From contig NC_079490.1 in NCBI RefSeq assembly GCF_020520425.1, positions 123,710,715 through 123,774,714 on the forward strand: a stretch of DNA of 64,000 bases, written 5' to 3'. Below are positions 55,598 to 64,000 of the stretch, one piece after another. The first letter of the stretch is position 1. Each line of letters begins with the position of its first letter. The notes below the pieces were generated by a model. It worked only from the letters and a program-made list of their open reading frames with translations. It searched no databases and was not told the DNA's origin. A program made the translations under genes and the position numbers. The stretch is from Spinacia oleracea. Taxonomy: Eukaryota > Streptophyta > Magnoliopsida > Caryophyllales > Amaranthaceae.

Positions 55598-58500
55598 CTA
55601 ACTCTTGGGAGTCTCAGGAGCGGCCCCTAGGGGAGCATCCTTCGAAGAACCCCCAGCAGTGGTATCACCTTCGGAAGTTGCCTTCTGGGCCCGAGCCTCT
55701 GCAAGAGCAGCTTGGCGTTCAGCTTCAGCTTCATCTCGATCAGCTTGGCATTCCACCAAGTGGTCCTCGGCCTGCATCCATAGAGGAACTTTCTCGTTCC
55801 AAGGGAAGTGAGGCATGTGCTTCGCAAACATGCGCCGAGCACCCAGGATGCCGTTCCAGTACTGCTCTCTACACTGATCAGCAGTGTAGAGGTTGACTCG
55901 CTCCTGCTCCAGCTTCCGAATATAGTCATCCTTTTCCCGAAGCTTCAGTCGAAGGACAGGCACCTTATCAGCTTGCTGCTGGATCAGCTCCCGATGCTGG
56001 ACAAAATGGTGGAGCCTTAACTCCGCCTCTTTATGCTCCTTGTCGGCCGCTTCAAATTTAGACTTCATCTCCTGGAAGAGTCTATCTTTTTCCTCAAGTT
56101 CGCTAGCGAACTTAGCGGCCATATCCTTCTTTTCCTCAGCAAAGGAAGCGATCTTCTCAGCATCCTCTTCAACTCGGAAGATGAGCTGGCCAACCTCGGT
56201 CCCGATCTTCTCAGCAGACTCTCTAGCCTCGCGACTATAGTGAAGGTACAGCTGCTTGAGTTCCGTAAGCTCGGAGAGGAGTTGCCCAGCCTTCTGGTCC
56301 AAAATGGGAATATCACGAGCATAAGCCTCACGATATTTCCTCAGTTGTTTCTCCTCAACCGAGCTACACTCGGAAGCGAACGAAGACCAGAAAACAGCCT
56401 GGGAACGAGAGAAAGATGAGCAAAATAGGAAAAACATAAAACGAAAACACAACTCAAAGAGAAAAATCTAGCAAATTACCTCGTTCAGATAGTACTGGGC
56501 CATCATAGCCGGATTCCTCTCTTCGGCACCAGGAACCCTCCACTGCGGGTTAGCACGAAGCAGATTCTCCCGAGCAGCCTCGGGGCCCACCAAGGATCCC
56601 ACGTGAGCCAAGGGGTCCTCTCCCAAAATCGGAGCCCTGGCATATCGAGCCATCGCCTCCCTTACTTCTTCGGGGATCCGTTTTAGCGGAACATCCGAAC
56701 AGGGATCAGCATGGATCAGCCTATCCAGGGCCGAGGTAGAAGTAGAACCCAAAGTTGAGTGGCGCCTCTTCCTCGTCAAACCTTGCTCGGGCTGCTCCTC
56801 CTCTCCAGCAGAGGGAACCTCCTTCTGAACCTCGGGGACCGCAGCTTCGGGGCCCGAGAGATCTATCATCTCCTTGTCTGGACTCTTCTCCCTCTCGAAG
56901 GGAAGATCAGCAGACTCCTTCTTCTCCCCAGCTACCTCAGGGACATCCGAACCAGGAACAAAATCGGCTTCAATCGCCTCCATCACCTCGGTGATATCCT
57001 GGATTTCGATCCCCAAAGCAGCAGATGATTTAAGGGGAGAAGGGATGATATCTTCCTCGATCAGCGGCTGATCCACGGGCGGCGGTTCAGCAACCACCAC
57101 ACTCTTTAACTTCTGCCCTGGCAAGGGCATGAAGTGAAGAAGATTCTTAGGAGGAGGCATGACTTCCGAAACCGCTTCCTACATAGCAAGCGTTCAAAGA
57201 TTAGTTTCCGAAAAAGGGAGAAACGAACTACAAAAAATCCAAGTCAGAACAAATACCTTCTCCGAGGGCTGAGAAGCCTTCGCTTTCTTCGGATGCGTGG
57301 ACGGCCTCAAAAGAGTGCTACCCTTCCTTTTGCGTTGATCCTAAAAAGGGGAGACCAAGGGTCAACGAATATAAAAGAAGAAAAAGGAAGAAATAGAGAA
57401 AAAAGCGGGAAATACCCGGTTCCTAGATAAAGTGATATCTATCCGAGCCGGAGATGAAACCGAAGGAACGGCACGCGGCACAGCGTCAGTCCCAGGACCC
57501 TAAAAAGATGGTCCAGGACCAAGACGTTAGCCGACGGCCAACCGAAAAGAAAAAGATAAACAGAAAATCGAGCTTATAAATGAACACTCACCGGGTCCGA
57601 AGTTGTCTTCAACTCAGGAAGCACAACCTTCACAGGAACAGCTTCAACAGAAGAGGCGGAATCCCACGGATCAGCTCGAACTTCGGATATCCGAGCAACC
57701 CCCGAAGGAGACAACACGTAATCCTTCAGACGAGGATTACGAGGGTTATCTTTTCCGAACTTGTACTCGGGAGCCGGGTCGTGAATAGTCTTCAAATCCA
57801 AAGAAATGCCCAACTTCTTAGGATCAATGCAGCTAAAGCCGTACTCTGCAAAAACAAAGCACAAAACATGTCAGCAAAACGAAACAGGAAAGAGGACAAA
57901 CTCACTGAAAAAACGGTCTCAGCCGAAAGACACCTACCCCTGTCAAAAATCCTGCTGAGACCGGCAACAGCAAGAATGTCCTCCCTCAAAATGTAATTGA
58001 GATTCGGGAGCCAGCTAGACGGCAGTCGATGGTTATCCTCTTGAGCCAAGAACCACTGGAGGAGGTCCACATAGTGGCGATGGTTCCGATCTGGAGCTGC
58101 CACACCCCTCATATCAGGATCAGGAGCCACGAACCACTTCGGAGGACGATAAAAGTTGGGATGCTTCGGATCCGTCGGCACACGGACGAGCAACCACTCC
58201 GTCTTCCAATTGTGGTCAGAGCTAAGGTAGGGGTACGCCGTGATGTAGTTCGGATCCCCCCTCTTTCGGGACTTCTTGTTGACAATGGTCCACCAACCAT
58301 ACCCATCACCCTTGGAAGCATGGTTGAGAACCAGATCGTGAAGATCCCGAAAAATAGCGACAGAGCAAGGGAAATTGACGAAGTCACACACCCATCTAAA
58401 TCCGATTATGTGCCTCATAGATTTGGGTGTGAGCTGGGCCAAACTAATGTTGTACGACACCAAAAGCTCGGATACGAACGGATCCAAAGGAAAGCGGAGA

Positions 58501-58985
58501 CCATTCTCCAAATGGTGAGTGTACACGGAAATGAACCCCCTCGGTGGATGAGTCACCCGAGGACGCTCTTGTTCAGGAAGCTCGCACCAGTACCCCAAGG
58601 CATGCTGAATTCCGTATAGCTCCTCGGCCTTCCGATGATAATTCCCTAACTTCGCTTCCACCAACCAGTCACCGCTGACCGATTTCTCCAACGGACCGTC
58701 GATCTGCGTGGTCTCGTGCAAAATTGAGGCATACTTACCCTTCGGATCAGCTTCCGTCCAATGAACTGGAAACTCGGAGTAACGACGACGAGCACCCGAA
58801 AAGCCAGCTCTCTCACCAGAGGTTGCGCGTTCATCTTCGGAAGCATCCCAACCAATCGAACTCTTCACCAACGGCCTCTCCGAAGGTCGACCCCTCGAAG
58901 ATTTCGGTAACCTCCCCGAAGGCACGTTCTCTCTCTCACTAGAGGAACCAACAACGAACTTGCTTTTGCCCCTATTCTTTGCCAT
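55598..58985 (-). CDS. Six-exon antisense gene of element B (aORF)
   Basis: Predicted exons on the minus strand: 58985-57938, 57845-57592, 57499-57416, 57340-57257, 57178-56480 and 56398-55598, all with GT-AG borders and phases that keep one frame of 989 residues. Exon 1 holds SVYTHHLENGLRFPLDPFVS and ISLAQLTPKSMRHIIGFRW, matching the first exon of the element A antisense gene and the PF04195-like plant family. The following exons are low-complexity; the last exon (EEKKDMAAKFASELEEKDRL and similar) is a long coiled coil with a Ala/Glu-rich end. No enzymatic motif seen. Function is unknown. Exon borders are my inference from sequence. Confidence 0.75.
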
Positions 58986-59068
58986 GGTCGCGAAATCTCG
59001 ATCTAGGGTTTAGAGTGAGGGGTAGAAGGAAGAGCGAAGAAAAAAGGAGAACTCAGAAGCAAATTACC

Positions 59069-59248
59069 TTTTTCCGAAGCGGAATTCGCCGATAAAGCGA
59101 ACAACACAAGTTCCCGAAGTCTAAAGTTGGCCGAATTTCGTAGATCTGAAGAAGCAAATTGCACTGCGATCGCCGGAATTTAGAGAGAGAATGGGTTTGA
59201 AATAAGGAGTAAAAAGTTCAAAAGGAGCAAAGCACCCAGTATTTATAG
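59069..59248 (-). promoter_or_regulatory. Putative promoter and leader intron of the antisense gene
   Basis: Minus strand CTATAAATA at 59240-59248 with a start expected about 30 bp further, some 220 nt ahead of the ATG. AAAAAGGTAATTTG near 59070 is a plausible 5' splice site of a leader intron, like the one inferred for element A. This lies inside the element, not in the LTR. Confidence 0.5.
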
Positions 59249-59409
59249 AAAAGAGAAAGGGCGCATCAACTTCCTCAAACCCACGATCTCCATGACACAT
59301 TACAATTCCCAACACTTGTCATCAATGCAAATCATCCCTTTTCAAAAAAGAGAGGGAACTTTCGGACTTCTGACAGCTGGAAACCCACCCATTTAATTCT
59401 AAATGGACC

Positions 59410-59426
59410 GGGTCTGGGGGGCATGT
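59410..59426 (+). promoter_or_regulatory. Polypurine tract of element B
   Basis: GGGTCTGGGGGGCATGT directly before the 3' LTR; a purine run interrupted by few pyrimidines. Confidence 0.7.
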
Positions 59427-59851
59427 TGTTTGGGCTCCCAATTGATTCTCAATTGGGCCACTAAGTCCAAAGCCCAATGGCTCTAAACAACAACATCAAA
59501 CCTACCAATGGCTATTCAGCCATCCATTAAGGCCCAAGGCCCAATAACAATAAATGACCTATGGGCATTTATTATGCAAACACTATAAATAGGCCGCCAA
59601 GGCTCACACCTCAAGGTACGTCCAATTTACCGCCTTAAGACTACTCTTCTAGAGAACTTCTCTCTAGAATCCGAGCATCATTCTTACTTAGGCATCGGAG
59701 GGGCTTTCCTCGGAAACACCCCCGAGGCTAGTGACTTTGCTCTTGTGCAGGTGAATTCGGATTCCACTCATTCAAACAAGCAAGATCTTCAACACATACA
59801 AAAGGGCCTTCATTCGAAGCCCATTGTTTCCATCTTTACAACACCGGAACA
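59427..59851 (+). repeat. 3' LTR of element B
   Basis: 425 bp, same as the left LTR apart from an extra ATTTATTATGCAAACAC just before CTATAAATAGG (59583-59593). Followed by the duplication TAACC. Confidence 0.95.
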
Positions 59852-59856
59852 TAACC

Positions 59857-60220
59857 TATAAATAATTAAATTCGCATAAATCAAAAAAAAAATTCTAATC
59901 CTAATTCATAAATTGTAGATAATATCAAAATAATACCTTGAAGTGAAGTGAAGGTTTGCGGTGGTGATGCGAAGCCGGTGAAGTGAAGCCGGTGGAGTGA
60001 AGCAAGATCTTGGGCCTTGCGGAAGTAGGGCGAACATGCGAAGCACTGAGCGAGAGAGCCAGAGGGGCGAACCGGCAGTGGTGATGTGGTGTGCCTGGCG
60101 AGAGAGGGGGTAAGTCGTGAGCGACGGACCGGGTGAGATGGTGGGAGAGTTTGTGTGGGCGACTGGGTGGAGCCGCGGAGGAGAGTGAATGAAACCCTAA
60201 TTACGATTTTGTGTAAAGAC
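59857..60220 (-). other. 5' leader of hAT, right of element B
   Basis: 59857-59934 is the other part of the interrupted intron. About 59935-60220 looks like the leader exon: GC-richer, with GAAGCCGGTGAAGTGAAGCC repeats and, on the minus strand, an AGGGTTTCATTC word. No coding frame identified. Confidence 0.4.
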
Positions 60221-60223
60221 TAA

Positions 60224-60986
60224 GGCCCTGTTTGGTGATTAACGGTTAGCGGTTGGCCGTAGCGGATTGAATTAGCAGTTTTGACTAGCTTATTGAATTA
60301 GCAGTTTTGACTAGCTGATTGGATTAGCAGTTTGTATAAAAGTGTTTGGTAAATAGTTGTTAGCTGTTAGCCGTTAGCTGTTTGAATATGTAAAATGACA
60401 AATAAAGACATTGTCATATTGAATTGTTTAACTTAAAAGTACAAATTGTTAGTATGATAGATATACATGTAAAATATATTTTTGTGGAATAAAATGTACT
60501 ACATATATCATGAAAGTAATTAAACAATATTTTGCAAAAATAATAGTAACATGTTTGTGCAAATAAATAAATAAATAAAAATTTCAAGAAAAAAATCCAA
60601 AATAAATAGAAAAGGGCAGTAAATAATAAGAAAAAAAATTACAATGAAGGATTCTTACCTTGGATCTACTATGGAGGTGAAAGGTTTCATTTTGAACCGT
60701 AGGTAAGAGAATGAAAGAGAATGAAATAATGAAAGCAGTACAATGAATTAATGTAAAACACTAGCTAGGTTGTTGAGGACAATATGGTAAATACACGTTA
60801 AAATCCCAATCCTCTAATGAAAAAAAGCTGCTCTCAGCTACTTTTTGGATTTAGAGGTTTGATAAGAATCATCTATTCCAAACCTCTAACAACCAAACAC
60901 TCCAATTAGAGGTTTTGAAAGGTCAAACCTCTAAATTGCTTCAATCCTCTAATTTTCTACCAAACCTCTAACAACCAAACACCACC
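60224..60986. mobile_element. Harbinger/Tourist-like MITE
   Basis: 763 bp flanked by TAA (60221-60223 and 60987-60989), the three-base target of the PIF/Harbinger group. The ends GGCCCTGTTTGGTGATTAAC and, inverted, GGTGGTGTTTGGTTGTTAG form imperfect terminal repeats. Subterminal direct repeats are GAATTAGCAGTTTTGACTAG at left and AACCTCTAACAACCAAACAC at right. No ORF. The total length is high for a MITE. Confidence 0.7.
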
Positions 60987-60989
60987 TAA

Positions 60990-61263
60990 AGACTTTGAAT
61001 GACTGAATCGCTGATGTTGGGCTTTTCTTTATTGGACTTTTGGGTTGTATTAAAACGCGAAATTTTCTTCTTTTTTTTGTTTAGCGGGTATTCGGGTACC
61101 CGTTTAGGCAAAATAGCGGCCCATGCCCCGACCCGGTACTCGGGATTTTTACTAGGTGGGGTACCTGACCCATTTATCTTTTTTTAAAACAGCAAATTAC
61201 CCACTTTATTGTATCGGGTCAGCAGGTCAGGTAATGCGGTTCGGGTATTTTTGAACACCCCTA
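60990..61263 (-). other. hAT right terminal and subterminal region
   Basis: Subterminal GGGTATTCGGGTACCCG, CCCGACCCGG and GGTACCTGACCC words precede the terminus. GTTATAAT after the end (61264-61271) may be one half of an 8-bp target duplication; the same bases occur in repeat R at 45113-45120. Confidence 0.55.
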
Positions 61264-61664
61264 GTTATAATCCCTTCATTATTATGGGTTTAATTGGATG
61301 ATTATGATCATTGGATTCCTTTGAGTCCTTTGATTTCTTTGGTTGTTTTATATCCTCCACTAATCTTATAAATACTCATTTTCGTGATTTGTGGGTATAC
61401 AACATTGATATCTTCCTCTCCTTCTCCTTTTCTCTGAGCGATTTCCTTCAATATTGTTTAAAGAACGTCAAATTCCCAAAATGCGCCACTTTTTAACTTA
61501 ATTCCCACCATACCGTCCACGTCAGCATTAAAACCGGTCTTTTTTTTTTTAACGAAGCGACACTAAACCGCTATCTCAGGTAGCGGTTGACTTAAGTAAA
61601 CCGCTATCTGAGATAGCGGTTTATAATCACGTACTATTTATAAATGGTAAAAAAAAAAAAAACC

Positions 61665-61736
61665 GCATTAGCTAGGGGTCGAACCCACGACCTTCTACTT
61701 AGGAAACAAATGCTCTATCCACTGAGCTACAAACAC
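61665..61736 (-). tRNA. tRNA-Arg (CCU)-like sequence, possibly degenerate
   Basis: 72 nt. D arm GCTC-AGTGGATA-GAGC is perfect. Anticodon loop TTCCTAA gives CCU; its stem TTTGT/GTAGA holds by pairs and wobbles. T arm GTGGG-TTCGACC-CCTAG has one mismatch; acceptor GTGTTTG/CTAATGC has one mismatch. It resembles plant tRNA-Arg (CCU). A T-run follows on the minus strand (a plus-strand A-run at 61649-61660 is adjacent), which could end Pol III transcription. It may be functional or only a promoter remnant. Confidence 0.5.
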
Positions 61737-61806
61737 TAATGTTTGATAAGGTAAAATTGGAAATGTTTATAATTAATATTAATAAATGGTTAAAAAGAAA
61801 TAAACA

Positions 61807-61878
61807 CATTAAGGTAGGATTCGAACCCACGACCTCCTGCATAGAAATAACCCACTCTATCCACTGAGCTACAGGCAC
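61807..61878 (-). pseudogene. Second tRNA-Arg-like sequence, degenerate
   Basis: Same start pattern TGTAGCTCAGTGGATAGAG and T arm GTGGG-TTCGAAT-CCTAC (pairs well), anticodon loop TTTCTAT (UCU). The acceptor ends and the anticodon stem no longer pair. A and B box promoter elements look intact, so Pol III transcription cannot be excluded. Confidence 0.45.
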
Positions 61879-62530
61879 AATTGATGTCACAAAAGGTTAC
61901 TTCTAAATTATATTTCTATTTAAACTGTAATTCATGTTAAAAATAATTTACAAGTAAGTAAACCGCCATCTGAGATAGCGGTTATGTTTTAATGCAAACC
62001 GCTATCTGAGATAGCAGTTTATAACATTGAACCGCCATCTGAGATGGCGGTTTGCTTTAAAACGAAACCGCTATCTCATATGGCGGTTCAATGCTGAACC
62101 GGAAAAAAAAAATTACTTCTTTTTCTCCCTTGCTTACGTGGACGGTATGGTCGGAAATAACTTAAAAAGTAACGTATTTAGGGAATTATTGGATCTTTAA
62201 GCAATATTGAAGGAAATCGCTCCTTTTCTCTTGTTTTGGATGGAAGACTTTTTGTTCATAAGTCATGGTTTATATCTCTTCATGGTTTTCCCTTCTTATT
62301 CTTTTTGGGGATAAGTTTATGTGGTTACATCTCATCACCCAGAAGTGCATTTGTGTGTTGAGAGTTGTGTTGACCTTAGGGAACAAATCGGTGAATACAA
62401 TTGTGCACCCCGATTGCACCGAATCTCATTTTCAAGATAGTAGTTTGGTTACCACGACATAACAAGTTCCGTAAGATTATCTTATTCTCTTGTTCTATAT
62501 TTAGGCTTGAAAACACTTAAAAGACAACAG

Positions 62531-64000
62531 TGTATAGCTCTTTTGGAAACACTTATGCATAATGCTGATGGAAATATTTAGTGTCTTGGTTAACATTTCT
62601 CTAGTTATTACTGATACTAAGGGGTTACTTTTGCTAGAATTGAAAAAGTTGATTGTTGGAGCAATATGGCTAGTGTAAGTGTTGGTGCGTTACTGTTTAG
62701 GTCACCGTAGAGTAGACTTGAAATTGGGATTGAGATCCCGGTATTTGTATACATTAATATCTAATTAATATATCGTCTCTTTGTGTTTAAAAAAATGTAT
62801 TAAGTTTCTATTTATGGAAGGGTACGGCGTAACACTTATTAAAAAATAGAGAGAGTAGTTTGCATTATTTGATTTGATTTGATTTGATTGTATAAGCTAG
62901 TTTCATATACTAAAAGTTTGTGGAAAAGTATTTGATAAATAATTGTTATGGGTCTATGGTCGTCTCTGTTCTGTCGCTCCGGCTCAATCTCCCTTTATGG
63001 TTTGGTGTGTCGTCTTCTTCTCGTGATACATGCGGTTCCATGTATCAAAACAAGATCATCTAGTGTCGTCTTCTTCTCGTGATACATGCGGTTCCATGTA
63101 TCAAAACAAGATGAAAGGTTGTTTCTTGACACATTAGATTTTCTTCTCGTGTATCGATCAAGGCCAAACCAAATATAGCGCCAATATCAGAGGACTCCGT
63201 TAGGATCAAGTTTCATGTCCTTTGTTGGTAACAAAAAAGCTATAAATGTCACTTAGAATGGCCACAGTACTTGATAACACAGCTAATGGAATCATTACCC
63301 ATGAAATTAATCTATCTTTCCTTGTTGCAATGCCATGGTTATCTCTGCAAGAGTACACAACTTCATCAAAAGGGATTACTAAGATTACCTTCAACATGAA
63401 CAGATTACACATTACTAAACCATCTTCAACATGAATTAGATCAAAGTGAAACACAACACAGGCACCTTTTAAGATTACTCCATTAACAGATTACACATTT
63501 TCTTTTCTCTCCAAAGATAAATTTACTCATTACTAAGTCAAAGTTGTCATTTGCACGTAGAAATCGACCAAAGTGATTAGTAGCAACTTTCAGAGGCCTC
63601 AGGTATAGAGACTTATTCATATGCTATGTTACTCAAGCACGGGTACAACTGTACAAGTACATATTCAAGCGTCAAATACACAAAGATTAAAAATTTCAGA
63701 CACGAGGACCTTGTCCGAGAACACAGGTGTAAGGATTAAGCACTAGGAATTTATGTAACATAATCCTGATACTTGGAGACTATTCCATTTCAATGCACAT
63801 GACAGATACAAATACGGAGTACATGATTTAAATTGACTTGTTTGTAAGTTCTGGTTCAAATCCTCATCTTAAGAAAATATCAAATTTCTTTTCCCTTTGT
63901 AATTTTTTAAATTTTCATCTCAATAAATGTGGAGACCAAGATCATTTAAGAATGAAAATTAAAAAAAGAGGAATTAAGTACTTGGGACTAGACCTGGTTA
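62531..64000. other. Right flank without recognised gene
   Basis: AT-rich. GATTT repeats stand at about 62872-62890. A 56-bp unit starting GTGTCGTCTTCTTCTCGTGA is duplicated at about 63007 and 63063; each includes the hairpin GATACATG...CATGTATC. The rest shows no recognised transposon end. Confidence 0.4.
63206..63454 (-). other. Short open frame, unidentified
   Basis: 82 codons; contains one hydrophobic stretch (WVMIPLAVLSSTVAILSDIY) that could span a membrane. No family recognised and no neighbouring exon with clear splice sites. It could be a fragment of a host gene or chance. Confidence 0.15.

Larger units (their letters stand above)
48267..59851 (+). mobile_element. Element B: Tat/Retand-type Ty3-gypsy, apparently intact
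   Basis: 11,585 bp, plus strand. LTRs of 408 and 425 bp are identical by eye except for a 17-bp indel. Target duplication TAACC at 48262-48266 and 59852-59856. Primer site TGGCGCCGTCTGTGGGGA follows the left LTR. It carries one uninterrupted Gag-Pol frame with a second (archaeal-type) RNase H, the hallmark of the Tat lineage, then a tandem-repeat region, then a six-exon gene on the opposite strand. Everything needed for autonomous movement seems present, so recent and possibly ongoing activity is inferred. Confidence 0.93.
45576..61263 (-). mobile_element. hAT element with truncated left end, host of element B
   Basis: The right end carries CTAGGGGTGTTCAAAAATAC when read on the minus strand, a typical hAT terminal repeat. 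The transposase gene reads leftwards. I found no corresponding left terminus near 45576-45980, so the element is probably truncated. Element B and the Harbinger-like MITE are inserted inside it; without these the hAT is about 3.3 kb. Confidence 0.65.
61565..62090. repeat. Six AACCGCTATCTGAGATAGCGG-type hairpins
   Basis: Inverted repeats with ACCGCTATCT or ACCGCCATCT arms around a one- to four-base centre at about 61565, 61598, 61961, 61996, 62030 and 62065. The copy at 61598-61622 has perfect 12-bp arms. They bracket the two tRNA-like sequences. Confidence 0.9.
61435..62221. mobile_element. Mutator-like element with long TIRs carrying tRNA-like modules
   Basis: 787 bp bounded by CCTTTTCTC at 61426-61434 and 62222-62230, a 9-bp duplication confirmed by the uninterrupted left copy of R. 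Terminal inverted repeats start GAGCGATTTCCTTCAATATT and extend imperfectly for about 100 bp, including ACCATACCGTCCACGT on both sides. No transposase. The interior has six hairpin modules and two tRNA-like sequences. The 9-bp duplication and long repeats fit Mutator-like elements. Confidence 0.75.
61264..62530. repeat. Dispersed repeat R, right copy, with nested element
   Basis: 61264-61434 and 62231-62530 match the left copy. The interruption is the Mutator-like element. The right copy begins exactly at the hAT end. Confidence 0.7.

Noticed and set aside
61699..61890. Small protein frame containing CSSVDRAF
   Set aside because: It is a translation through the two tRNA-like sequences; SSVDRAF-like peptides are common false calls over tRNA genes.
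61565..62090. CRISPR-like array of palindromic repeats
   Set aside because: Spacing is irregular, spacers are not of equal length, the host is a plant and the motifs lie inside a Mutator-like element.
63206..63454. A transmembrane protein gene
   Set aside because: One hydrophobic stretch in 82 codons without family match or splice context is too weak; it is listed only as an unidentified frame.

Overview
The window is plant nuclear DNA made almost entirely of nested transposable elements; I see no intact host gene. The evidence for a flowering plant is Ty1-copia elements with an initiator-Met-tRNA primer site, Athila and Tat/Retand-type Ty3-gypsy elements, hAT, CACTA, Mutator- and Harbinger-like DNA elements, and AT-rich plant introns. 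I infer a eudicot; Caryophyllales is only a guess.

Layout. 1-2551: 5' part of copia element #1 (minus strand), whose outer LTR edge lies in the 3' LTR of copia #2. 2552-12610: copia #2 (minus), decayed gag, integrase, RT and RNase H. 12611-12772: a fragment of a non-LTR element ending in an ATT microsatellite. 12773-32661: element A, a Tat/Retand-type gypsy element (minus) with gag and protease but no RT, RNase H or integrase, plus a spliced gene on the opposite strand. That antisense gene is split by a 12.5 kb Athila element (15860-28376). Both insertions have clear target-site duplications (TTTAT and AGAGG).

32662-42360: a head-to-tail series of non-LTR retrotransposons, all on the minus strand and each bounded by ATT/TAA microsatellite. 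Their single ORF has N-terminal zinc-finger-like motifs, an RT with a YLDD box, a C-terminal CCHC motif and a restriction-like endonuclease signature (RPAD, VDLT, K-x2-KY). This R2/Dong-like layout is not that of the usual plant L1 or RTE elements, and is the strongest candidate for something little described.

42361-45575: an orphan CACTA-like end, a minisatellite, a 1.57 kb poly(A) retroposon with a 15-bp duplication, and a dispersed repeat R. 45576-61263: a truncated hAT element (pseudogenised transposase, minus). Its probable 5'-UTR intron is interrupted by element B (48267-59851), an almost pristine Tat/Retand element with an uninterrupted 1,917-aa Gag-Pol and an intact-looking six-exon antisense gene with its own TATA box. 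A Harbinger-like MITE (60224-60986) sits near the right end of the hAT. 61264-62530: a second copy of R carrying a 787-bp Mutator-like element with long terminal inverted repeats, two tRNA-Arg-like sequences and six hairpin modules. The last 1.5 kb holds no recognised gene.

Relative ages from LTR pairs compared by eye: B is youngest (no substitutions seen, one 17-bp indel), then Athila (about 19 substitutions in 1.4 kb), then A (about 16 in 496 bp), with copia #2 older. Element B is the only one that looks coding-competent, and it shares its 18-nt primer-binding sequence with non-autonomous element A.
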